Positions 27,553-35,094 of a stretch of DNA of 64,000 nt are shown one piece after another (the first letter of the stretch is position 1; every line of letters begins with the position of its first letter). Made by a program: the position numbers and the translations under genes. The stretch spans positions 255,737 to 319,736 of the forward strand of contig NZ_OCND01000003.1 of the NCBI RefSeq assembly GCF_900215535.1. The letters run 5' to 3'. The stretch comes from Pseudoxanthomonas wuyuanensis. GTDB lineage: Bacteria; Pseudomonadota; Gammaproteobacteria; Xanthomonadales; Xanthomonadaceae. The notes beneath the pieces are model-generated. The model worked only from the letters and a program-made list of their open reading frames with translations, searched no databases and was not told the DNA's origin.

Positions 27553-28373
27553 AGACGCTGTCGGTGGTGATTCCAGTGTTCAACGAGAGCGGCAACATAG
27601 GCCCGCTGCTGGAAGAGGTGAGCGCACAGTTGCGCGGGAAAATCGCCTTCGAGGCGATCTGCGTCGATGACTGCTCGCAGGACGACACCGTGGCCGCTTT
27701 GTGCGCGCTGCAAGCGGCCATGCCGGAGCTGCGGATACTGCGGCACCGGACCCGCAGCGGCCAGAGCGCGGCCATCCGCAACGGCGTCAAGGCGGCCTGC
27801 GCGCCGTGGATAGCGACGCTGGACGGCGACGGCCAGAACGATCCGGCCGATATCCCGCGGCTGCTGGCCGCACGCGATTCGGCGGGCGAAGGCGTCCGGC
27901 TGCTGGCCGGCTGGCGCGTGCAGCGGCAGGACTCGGGCAGCAAGCGCTGGGCCTCGCGCTGGGCCAACCGCATCCGCAGCCGATTGCTGCACGACGACAC
28001 CCCCGACACCGGCTGCGGCATCAAGCTGTTCCAGCGCGAGGCCTTCCTGGACCTTCCCTATTTCGATCACATGCACCGCTACCTGCCGGCGCTGATGCAG
28101 CGTGCCGGCTGGAAGACGCTCAGCGTGCCGGTCCATCACCGGCCCCGGCGCGCCGGGCAGTCCAAGTACAACAACCTGCAGCGTGCGCTGGTCGGCATCC
28201 GCGACCTGTTCGGCGTGATTTGGCTGATACGCCGCAGTAGCGTCACCCGGGTCGACGAGATAAGGCGGCATGCGGCCATTGCCGGGGCCGATGCCGCGTT
28301 GCCGGCGCCGGTGAGCGGCGCAGACCGGTCCGATATCGCTATCGAAATGGAGGCAGGCCCATGTCGCCGATGA
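27549..28373 (+). CDS. GT2 glycosyltransferase (ArnC/DPM1-like)
   Basis: A 274-residue family 2 glycosyltransferase with the GT-A fold. The N-terminal V-V-I-P-V-F-N-E-S and V-D-D-C-S-Q-D-D-T motifs bind the nucleotide sugar, and D-G-D-G-Q-N-D-P carries the metal-binding acid. Members closest in layout transfer a sugar to undecaprenyl or dolichyl phosphate. Unlike full-length ArnC, no clear C-terminal membrane pair is seen. It would make the lipid-linked donor for the ArnT-like enzyme encoded upstream, an inference from pairing. It overlaps eptA by 4 bases and overlaps the next gene by 13 bases. Confidence 0.85.
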   Translation: MKTLSVVIPVFNESGNIGPLLEEVSAQLRGKIAFEAICVDDCSQDDTVAALCALQAAMPELRILRHRTRSGQSAAIRNGVKAACAPWIATLDGDGQNDPADIPRLLAARDSAGEGVRLLAGWRVQRQDSGSKRWASRWANRIRSRLLHDDTPDTGCGIKLFQREAFLDLPYFDHMHRYLPALMQRAGWKTLSVPVHHRPRRAGQSKYNNLQRALVGIRDLFGVIWLIRRSSVTRVDEIRRHAAIAGADAALPAPVSGADRSDIAIEMEAGPCRR

Positions 28374-28726
28374 ATCAGGAAATCCTGTGGCTGGGCTGGA
28401 CCGGCCTGCATCTGACCCCGTGGAAACTGATCGGCCTGACCGGTGCCTCGATGTTCGCCGGCCGCTGGCTGGTCCAGTTCCTGGCCTCGCGCAAGGCCAG
28501 GCGGCCGGTGATTCCGCGATTGTTCTGGTACATGAGCCTGGCCGGCAGCGCGATGGCGCTGAGCTACTTCCTGTTCTCGTCCAAGCAGGACGCGGTCGGC
28601 GTGCTGCAGAACCTGTTTCCGGCGTTCACCGCCGCCTACAGCCTGTATCTGGATATCCGCAACGGCGATGGCCAGCGCCAGCGCATCCGGCGGGGTTCTG
28701 TGTCTCCGCTTCGTTCCTCCCGCTGA
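28361..28726 (+). CDS. Small LAB_N-domain membrane protein
   Basis: A 121-residue protein with about three hydrophobic segments (near residues 22-42, 50-68 and 75-95) matching the lipid-A-biosynthesis N-terminal (LAB_N) domain, seen free-standing next to polyprenyl-phosphate glycosyltransferases. The P-x-x-F-W-x-x-S-L-x-G-S segment is the family signature. It is thought to help lipid-linked sugar transfer, but no reaction is established. It overlaps the glycosyltransferase gene by 13 bases in another frame and is the last gene of the cassette. Confidence 0.8.
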   Translation: MSPMNQEILWLGWTGLHLTPWKLIGLTGASMFAGRWLVQFLASRKARRPVIPRLFWYMSLAGSAMALSYFLFSSKQDAVGVLQNLFPAFTAAYSLYLDIRNGDGQRQRIRRGSVSPLRSSR

Positions 28727-28757
28727 AAAAAGGATGCCCCTGCGGTGAGGGGCATCC
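28726..28757 (-). terminator. Rho-independent terminator of the phytase gene
   Basis: On the minus strand, a 10-base perfect stem (GGATGCCCCT/AGGGGCATCC, 6-base loop) is followed by six T residues. It lies 27 bases beyond the phytase stop codon and so ends the phytase transcript. On the plus strand it directly follows the LAB_N gene but lacks a T-run there. Confidence 0.9.
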
Positions 28758-28783
28758 GATGCAACACACGATGCCTGCGAGGC

Positions 28784-30856
28784 TCAATCGCCGCGCATCT
28801 CCAGATTCAGCGCACGGGCAATGGCTTCCCACGGCACGTACTTGTAGTTCTGGTTCTCCACCGGCATCACGTTGCGCCCGTCCTGCGCAATCATGGCGCC
28901 GTGCTCGAAACCAGGCCCGAGGTTGCGGCTGGTGACGTCAAGGCCGTCGGTCTCGGAGATGCCGTCGATGCCGCGCACCGGGTCGGCGACCACCGAGAAG
29001 GAACCCAGGTATTCCTGCTTGCCTTCGCGCCGGTACACCGCGTAGCTGTCGTTGCCCTGGCTGGAGACCACAAGGTAGCCGCGGCCATCGCCCAGGTCGT
29101 AGAGGCCCATGCCTTCCAGATCGTCCTTGATGGCGGTATTGGCGTCGACGCGGTCGACCGTCTCCTTCAGATCGCCGCCGCCGGGTTCGGCGGACAGCCG
29201 CCACAGCGCGACATCTTCCTCGCCCACATACAGCGCCGCGGTCTCGTCGTCGGCCACGCAACCTTCGGTCTGCGAGTCGAATGTCATGTCGCGTACCAGT
29301 TCCGCGCGCACGCGGCCGTTGCCGGCATCGACCAGTTCCCATTGCCGCTTGCGGGTGTCGTCGCCGTTGATGAAGACGTAGGTGCGCCCGCCGTCCTTGT
29401 GGCGGTACATGCAAAGGCCATAAGGGTCGCCAAGGCCTGTGGGCTGCGGGCCGTCGGCCACGTTCACCAGCAGACGCTTGCCGATGTCCAGGCGGTAGAT
29501 GGCGATGGTTTGGTCGGTACGGTTACTGGCGGTCACCAGGGTGACTTTTTCGCCGCCGAGCATGAAGTCATCGCGCAGGTCGACGTTGTTCATCTTGCCA
29601 TCGGCGAGGAACTGCACGACCTTGCCCTGCATGTCGTAGACGTAAAGCCCGGCCTTCTTGTCGGTGGCGATCACCAGGCTCTTGGCGGGATCGGAAGGAT
29701 GGGCCCAAATCGCCGGATCGTCCGCGGCATCGCCATAGCTTCCGACCGGCGTGGTTTCCACCAGCGCCGTCACCGCGGCGGGCCGGTCGGCCGCCGCGCC
29801 GGAAGCGGCCGGGCCGGGTCCGGCCGCCAGCTTCAACTGCTTTGCGATGTCGGCGAACGACAGCATCTTGTAGTTGGCGCCGTCTTCATCCGTCACCAGC
29901 AGCAATCCGGAAGGGAAGGCTCCGCCTAGCGCCGCGCCGGCGGCGAACAAGGGCCCCGGTTCGCCGATGGCCTGCTTTTGTGCGGGGGCGGCGACCCGGA
30001 AAGCACCGATGAAGGCGTCTTCGCGGTTGCGGTCGTAGACGTTCACGCGGCCGGCCGACACGTCCGAGGCGAGCAGCCAGCGCGCTCCATCGGTGCCGTC
30101 GTACAGCGCCAGGCCGCCGACTTCCTCATCGATGTGACCAAGCCGCGGCGCATCGACCAGCGTGGCGGCGACATCGGCTTCCGGATCGGCGCTGAAGCGC
30201 CAGATGCCCACGGTTTCCTCCGACGCATAGACGTTGCCGAGCGCGTCGGCGACGCATTGCTTCAACGGCGAGGGCAGGTTGATGCGGCGTACCTGGCGGG
30301 CATCCAGCTTTCCGTCCGCGGTGGCATAGATGATCTGCTGATCGATCTCGCCGCCGTCGCCCACCACGAAGGCATACAGCGCGCTGTCCAGCGGGTTGCG
30401 GAACAGGCAGACGCCTTCGGCGGCGAATCCTAGCGGCAACGGCCGCGCACCGGCTTCCATCAGCGAAGCGTCATCGACCGTGAACAGGCGCAGGTGATTA
30501 TGAGTGGTGTCGATGGCCGCGACGACGTCGACCTGGCCACCGGCCAGCGCGATGCCATAGCTGATATCCAATGCCGCCACTTCGCCGGCCGGGACCGAAC
30601 CGATCCGCTTGCCGGCCAGGTCGTACAACTCCAATCCACCCAGCGCCGCGGTGGCGACGATGCGGCTGCGTGCGGCGTCGGAAGGGTGGCGCACGACGAC
30701 CGCCGCATTGGCCTCGCCGGTGGCGGTGGCGTCGGTCTGGGCTACGGCTGCGATCAGCGGCGCGTCGTCTGGATCGCCATTGCCGGCATTCGATGCGCAA
30801 CCGGCAGTTGCGAGCGCTGCCGATACCAGCAGATTGAATAAGAGCCAGGATTTCAT
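28784..30856 (-). CDS. Two-domain beta-propeller phytase lipoprotein
   Basis: A 690-residue lipoprotein: the signal peptide ends in L-A-T-A-G-C, so the protein is lipid-anchored. Two beta-propeller phytase domains follow. The C-terminal one is complete, with D379-D-P-A-I-W at its first blade and N-N-V-D-L-R, the calcium-site motif of the family; it should remove phosphates from phytate (myo-inositol hexakisphosphate). The N-terminal one (about residues 40-330) keeps the blade rhythm and H-P-S-D-A-A-R-S but has lost the D-D-P-A-x-W motif. Such incomplete domains occur in known dual-domain phytases. It is divergent from a TonB receptor, with a shared operator region, and beyond that receptor lie the inositol genes. 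Confidence 0.93.
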   Translation of the reverse strand: MKSWLLFNLLVSAALATAGCASNAGNGDPDDAPLIAAVAQTDATATGEANAAVVVRHPSDAARSRIVATAALGGLELYDLAGKRIGSVPAGEVAALDISYGIALAGGQVDVVAAIDTTHNHLRLFTVDDASLMEAGARPLPLGFAAEGVCLFRNPLDSALYAFVVGDGGEIDQQIIYATADGKLDARQVRRINLPSPLKQCVADALGNVYASEETVGIWRFSADPEADVAATLVDAPRLGHIDEEVGGLALYDGTDGARWLLASDVSAGRVNVYDRNREDAFIGAFRVAAPAQKQAIGEPGPLFAAGAALGGAFPSGLLLVTDEDGANYKMLSFADIAKQLKLAAGPGPAASGAAADRPAAVTALVETTPVGSYGDAADDPAIWAHPSDPAKSLVIATDKKAGLYVYDMQGKVVQFLADGKMNNVDLRDDFMLGGEKVTLVTASNRTDQTIAIYRLDIGKRLLVNVADGPQPTGLGDPYGLCMYRHKDGGRTYVFINGDDTRKRQWELVDAGNGRVRAELVRDMTFDSQTEGCVADDETAALYVGEEDVALWRLSAEPGGGDLKETVDRVDANTAIKDDLEGMGLYDLGDGRGYLVVSSQGNDSYAVYRREGKQEYLGSFSVVADPVRGIDGISETDGLDVTSRNLGPGFEHGAMIAQDGRNVMPVENQNYKYVPWEAIARALNLEMRGD

Positions 30857-30953
30857 TTTTCCTCCCTAATGCATTGGCGGTTGCACCTGCCGTATGGCGA
30901 CGCTTCGGTCCGCGGCGCCAAGATCACACAGCGAAACCCGCTTTGCAAGAGAA

Positions 30954-30979
30954 ATTCCAAATGTGTTGCAATTTGGAAT
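30954..30979. promoter_or_regulatory. Perfect inverted repeat between phytase and TonB receptor genes
   Basis: ATTCCAAAT and ATTTGGAAT are perfect 9-base arms with an 8-base spacer, in the 208-base gap between the divergent phytase and receptor genes. A possible promoter for the receptor (TTGCAA at 30967 and TAATCT at 30989, 16 bases apart) overlaps the right arm, so a repressor bound here would block it. The protein that binds is unknown; the RpiR regulator of the inositol genes is one candidate. Confidence 0.7.
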
Positions 30980-31064
30980 GTTTGTTCGTAATCTCCCGAT
31001 CGAGCCACCCACGGCAGGCAGGACTGCCTGCCCGGCGGCCTACGTCCTCGGGAGGGACTAGACA

Positions 31065-33638
31065 ATGCGGAAGATCCACAGAAATGCGCTGACGGCAGTC
31101 ATTTTGAGCAACCTTGCGATCGTTCCTGGCTATGCGTTGGCCCAGGACGCCACCGTTCCGCCGGTCGAGAGCGGCGATATCACCCAGTTGGAAACCGTGG
31201 AAGTGACTGGACGCCGCGCCGCCGAACGTGCGGCGGTGGACGACAAGCGCTACGCGGACGGTCAGGTGGACGCGATCCGATCCGACGATGTCGGCCGGCT
31301 ACCTGACCAGAACGTGGCCGAAGCCGTCCGCCGCCTGCCCGGCGTCACCAGCGTCAACGACCAGGGCGAAGGCCGCTACCTGACCGTGCGCGGCATTTCC
31401 CCGGAACTGTTGAACGTGACCTTGAACGGGCAGACTGCCGCGGCGCCGGAGCCCGATGGCCGTCAGGTCAAGCTGGACGATATTCCTTCCTCGCTGATCG
31501 GCGCGGTGACGGTATCTAAGACGCTGACCCCCGACATGGACGCCAATGCCATCGCCGGCCAGGTCAACATCGAGACACTGAGCGCCTTCGATCGCAAACG
31601 GACTTTCGGCACGGCACGGGCCGCCTACGGCTACAACGACATCAACAGCGAGCATCCGTTCGAATACGACGGTTCGTTCGGTACCCTGTTCGGCACCGAC
31701 AAGCAGTTCGGCATGGTACTGGCGATCAATCACTCGGACCGCAAGCTCGGCACCCAGAACGTGCAGAATACCGGCGACTGGATCGAGGTCGACGGGCAGA
31801 TGGTTCCCGAAGGCATCGATCTGCGCCAGTACAACACCCATCGGCAGCGCAGCGGTGCGGTGGCCAACTTCGAATGGCGTCCGAACGACCACACCAAGGC
31901 GTTCCTGCGGCTGCTGTACTCGAAATACGAGGATTCGGAAACCCGCGATCGCTTCGGCATCGAGTTCGACGAGGACGGCATCTCGCCGGAGTCGGCCACC
32001 GCCGGCACCTTCACCGACGGTGAAGCGTTCCGCGCCCTGCGCACCCGTGCCGAGAACACCAGCACGTTCACCGCTTCCACCGGAGCCGAGTTCCGTTTCG
32101 ACGACAGCAAGCTGACCCTGGAAGCGACCTACTCGCGAGCCGACAAGCGCGATCCTCACCGCGATGAGTGGGGTTTCGTGCAGGAGGACATTTCCGGCAG
32201 CTACCTGCTGGGCGGTGATCTATACACGGTGACGCCGGACGGGGAGGCGGCGTACGACGCCTCCCTGTACGAACCGGACTTCTACGAGCCCGAATCGCGC
32301 AAGGCGGTGGAGGACCTGTTCCAGCTGCGTGCCGACTATCTGCTGCCGCTGGAGATTGGCGATGGCTCGGACCTGCAGTTCGGCATGAAATATACGCACC
32401 GCAAGAAGACCAACGATGCCAACGGAGAGGTGTGGGAATACGACGATGGCGACCTGGTGCTGGCCGATGTAAGCGGTTCGCCGCTGCGCAGCATATTCGG
32501 CGGACGCTATCGCTTCGGACCCACCATCGACGGCGGTGCCGCGAACGCCTACTTCAACGCCAACACCGGAGAGTTCGAGGAAGATGAGGACGGCACGCTA
32601 AGCACTTCTCTGGCCGCCGATTATTTGATCAAGGAGAAAATCACCGCCGCTTACGTGATGGGAAGACTCCGCTTCGGCGATCTGACCATCATCCCAGGCG
32701 TGCGCGTGGAGCGGACCGAGGGCGACTACGCGGCCAACAGCTTCGAACTTGGCGAGGCTTCGCTGGACCAGGATTTCAATACCTTCGGCAAGCGCAGTTA
32801 TACCGACTGGTTCCCGGGAGTGAATTTCCGCTACGACGTCGGCGAAAACCTGGTCTTCCGCGCCGCCGCCACGCGCGCCATCGGCCGACCCAACTACGAG
32901 TCGCTGGCGCCGTTCGTGGAGATCGAAGACGCGCAGGGCAGCGAACCGGAAGTCACGATGGGCAACCCGGCGCTGGAGCCGCTATATTCGACCAATCTGG
33001 ACATGTCGGCCGAATACTATGTCGGCAACCGCGGCGTGCTGGCGGCGGCGGTCTTCTACAAGAAGATCAAGAACCCGATCTACGAAGTGACCCTCAGCGG
33101 CCAGGACGGCAACTTCGGCGGCGTGGACCTGATCAATGCGGAAGTGGGGACCTGGACCAATGCCGACGAGGCCACGGTCAAAGGCCTGGAGCTCAATGCG
33201 CAGTACGAGCTGAGTTTCCTGCCTTCGCCGTTCGACGGTTTCAACATAAGCGGCAACATCACCTTCGTCGATTCCGAGGCCAGCGGGCTGCCCAGCCGTA
33301 CCGACGCGGTGCCCTTGATCAACCAGGCCGATCGGGTGGCTTCGGCGCAGCTGAGCTATGAGAAGTACGGTTTCTCGGCGCGGCTTGCCTATACCTACCG
33401 TTCCTCGGCACTGGACGAAGCCAACGAAGAGGATCCGGAGGGCGATATCTACCTAGACGATTTCAAGCAATGGGATCTTAAGTTCAGCTACGCCTTCAGC
33501 CCAAGATTCACCGTTTTCCTGGAGGGCTCTAACCTCAACGATGCGGCGATGCGCACCTATGTCGGACATCGCAATCGCCTGGGAGAGAAAGAGATCTACG
33601 GCTGGTCCGCACGGATGGGCGTGCAGCTCACGTTCTGA
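31065..33638 (+). CDS. TonB-dependent receptor next to phytase
   Basis: An 857-residue outer-membrane receptor. The signal peptide ends A-L-A at residue 26, followed by a possible TonB box (L-E-T-V-E-V-T-G-R) and a plug with D-V-G-R-L-P-D-Q-N-V-A-E-A-V-R-R-L-P-G-V, L-T-V-R-G and L-N-G-Q-T. A 22-strand-type barrel follows, ending in V-Q-L-T-F. The plug matches the large Xanthomonas/Caulobacter TonB receptor subfamily. It is divergent from the phytase gene and upstream of the inositol catabolism genes, so it may take up phytate breakdown products. The substrate is inferred from position. A ribosome site (GGGAGGGA) lies 10 bases before the ATG. Confidence 0.92.
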   Translation: MRKIHRNALTAVILSNLAIVPGYALAQDATVPPVESGDITQLETVEVTGRRAAERAAVDDKRYADGQVDAIRSDDVGRLPDQNVAEAVRRLPGVTSVNDQGEGRYLTVRGISPELLNVTLNGQTAAAPEPDGRQVKLDDIPSSLIGAVTVSKTLTPDMDANAIAGQVNIETLSAFDRKRTFGTARAAYGYNDINSEHPFEYDGSFGTLFGTDKQFGMVLAINHSDRKLGTQNVQNTGDWIEVDGQMVPEGIDLRQYNTHRQRSGAVANFEWRPNDHTKAFLRLLYSKYEDSETRDRFGIEFDEDGISPESATAGTFTDGEAFRALRTRAENTSTFTASTGAEFRFDDSKLTLEATYSRADKRDPHRDEWGFVQEDISGSYLLGGDLYTVTPDGEAAYDASLYEPDFYEPESRKAVEDLFQLRADYLLPLEIGDGSDLQFGMKYTHRKKTNDANGEVWEYDDGDLVLADVSGSPLRSIFGGRYRFGPTIDGGAANAYFNANTGEFEEDEDGTLSTSLAADYLIKEKITAAYVMGRLRFGDLTIIPGVRVERTEGDYAANSFELGEASLDQDFNTFGKRSYTDWFPGVNFRYDVGENLVFRAAATRAIGRPNYESLAPFVEIEDAQGSEPEVTMGNPALEPLYSTNLDMSAEYYVGNRGVLAAAVFYKKIKNPIYEVTLSGQDGNFGGVDLINAEVGTWTNADEATVKGLELNAQYELSFLPSPFDGFNISGNITFVDSEASGLPSRTDAVPLINQADRVASAQLSYEKYGFSARLAYTYRSSALDEANEEDPEGDIYLDDFKQWDLKFSYAFSPRFTVFLEGSNLNDAAMRTYVGHRNRLGEKEIYGWSARMGVQLTF

Positions 33639-33692
33639 GAGCGAAGCGGTTCTGATTGCGCTGAGCCGAGACTGAAGGCGTCATCACTGGAG

Positions 33693-33724
33693 AAGCGGCG
33701 ATCCTGGCAGATCGCCGCTTTTCC
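33693..33724 (+). terminator. Rho-independent terminator after the TonB receptor gene
   Basis: A perfect 10-base stem AAGCGGCGAT/ATCGCCGCTT with an 8-base loop is followed by TTCC and more T-rich sequence, 55 bases after the receptor stop. It should end the receptor transcript before the convergent dehydrogenase genes. Confidence 0.8.
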
Positions 33725-33846
33725 GGTTCTTTTCCCAAGCGAGGGAACGTCTGTGCGGAAGCCGGCGGCCATGGTGTTGCAGGACAGGCCGTACTTGCAC
33801 GCTCGCTTTGGCGGCATTCGGGAAAACATCCGAAGTCGCGAGTTTC

Positions 33847-33934
33847 TGTAGGAGAAGCGCTGGCGTGCCGGCACCGGTAAGTCGCGATGAAGCTCTACCG
33901 GTAAAGCTTCATCGCGACTTACGTCGCTCCTACA
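33847..33934. repeat. REP-like palindrome, second copy, arm interrupted
   Basis: The right arm (33905-33934) reads as the reverse complement of TGTAGGAGCGACGTAAGTCG plus CGATGAAGCT. The left arm starts TGTAGGAG at 33847 and resumes AAGTCGCGATGAAGCT, but its middle CGACGT is replaced by 24 other bases. The core matches the kdpC-kdpD element. The site lies in the 414-base gap between convergent genes, which has no gene; the rest of the gap holds the terminator above and the hairpin below. Confidence 0.75.
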
Positions 33935-33980
33935 CGGGAAAGGTCTACTCCCCCGGACGCTCGCCAAAGGCGGCGACCGG

Positions 33981-34004
33981 CCGCTCCCGCCTGCGCGGGA
34001 GCGG
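33981..34004 (-). terminator. GC-rich hairpin at the end of the inositol dehydrogenase transcript
   Basis: CCGCTCCCGC and GCGGGAGCGG form a perfect 10-base stem with a 4-base loop, about 50 bases beyond the stop of the minus-strand dehydrogenase gene. There is no T-run, so termination by this hairpin alone is doubtful; it may stabilise the mRNA end. Confidence 0.45.
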
Positions 34005-34052
34005 TCGATAGCAGTGGCCTGTGAGAACCTGACTTGACAATGCCGCAGGGCC

Positions 34053-35030
34053 TCACAGCCTTACCGGTTGTCCGCTGAGCACCGATTCGGCCGCGGCTTC
34101 GGCCAATGCCAGTGCGGCTACGCCGTCGGCATAGCCGACCGAAGCCGCCGCGCCCTCCAGCATGTCGGCGAAATGATCCATCTCGCGCCGGTAGGCCTCC
34201 GCGTAGCGGTCCAGGAAGAAGTTCTGGAACCGGTCGGCGGTGGCGCCGGCTTCGCTCCAGACCTGCACGGTGCTTTCGGTGACGTTGTCGGCACGGACCA
34301 TGCCGGCCGACGCATAGGCTTCGATGCGCTGGTCGTAGCCGAAGCCGGAGCGGCGGCTGTTGGCGATCACGCAGATTCGGCCCGATGCGGTCTTCAGCAC
34401 GGTGCGCGCGGTATCGATGTCGCCCAATTTGCCGATTTCCGCATCCACCAGGCAACTGCCGACCGCATAGACCTGTTCCGGTTCCTCGCCCAGCAGCCAG
34501 CGCGCCATGTCGAAATCATGGATGGCCATGTCCTTGAACAGGCCGCCGGATATGGCGATGTAGGCGGGCGGCGGCGGGCCGGGGTCGTTGGAGGTGATCT
34601 GCAGGCTTTCCAGTACGCCGATGGCGCCGCTGTCCAGCCGCGCCTTCAGTGCCTGGAAATTGGGATCGAAGCGGCGGTTGAAGGCGAGCAGCAGCCTGGC
34701 GCCGGCGAGTTGGCCGGCGGCCGCGCGCGCGCGCGCCAGATCCTGGTCGATGGGCTTCTCGCAGAACACGGCCTTGCCAGCGGCGGCTGCGCGCAGGCTG
34801 TAGTCCAGGTGGGTGTCGGTGGAACTGGCGATGATGATCCCCGCGATGGTGTCATCGCCGAGCGCCTGCTCCAGGCTGAGCACGGGGACCTGCCATTCCT
34901 GCGCCAGCGTGCGCGCCGAGGCTTCGACCGCATCGACGACGCCGGCCAGTTCGATGCGCGGGTGCAGTGCGGCGTTCCTGGCGTGGATGCGGCCGATGCG
35001 GCCCGCGCCGATAAGGGCGACTTTATGCAT
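34053..35030 (-). CDS. iolG: Gfo/Idh/MocA dehydrogenase, inositol 2-dehydrogenase type (copy 1)
   Basis: A 325-residue NAD-dependent dehydrogenase. The Rossmann start is A-L-I-G-A-G-R-I-G, followed by C-E-K-P-I-D with the lysine used in catalysis, and a segment G-G-L-F-K-D-M-A-I-H-D-F-D-M with the conserved aspartate and histidine. This set is typical of myo-inositol 2-dehydrogenase, the first step of inositol catabolism (inositol to scyllo-inosose). It is the distal gene of a two-gene minus-strand unit, with 64 bases to its paralogue. The paralogue is a clear relative along the full length. One of the two may act on scyllo- or D-chiro-inositol; the sequence cannot say which. Confidence 0.9.
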   Translation of the reverse strand: MHKVALIGAGRIGRIHARNAALHPRIELAGVVDAVEASARTLAQEWQVPVLSLEQALGDDTIAGIIIASSTDTHLDYSLRAAAAGKAVFCEKPIDQDLARARAAAGQLAGARLLLAFNRRFDPNFQALKARLDSGAIGVLESLQITSNDPGPPPPAYIAISGGLFKDMAIHDFDMARWLLGEEPEQVYAVGSCLVDAEIGKLGDIDTARTVLKTASGRICVIANSRRSGFGYDQRIEAYASAGMVRADNVTESTVQVWSEAGATADRFQNFFLDRYAEAYRREMDHFADMLEGAAASVGYADGVAALALAEAAAESVLSGQPVRL

Positions 35031-35094
35031 ATGTCTTCTCTCGTGGAATGGCGCTCGAACGATTCGGGCACCTTCATGTTGCCGTTGTTTCCGA

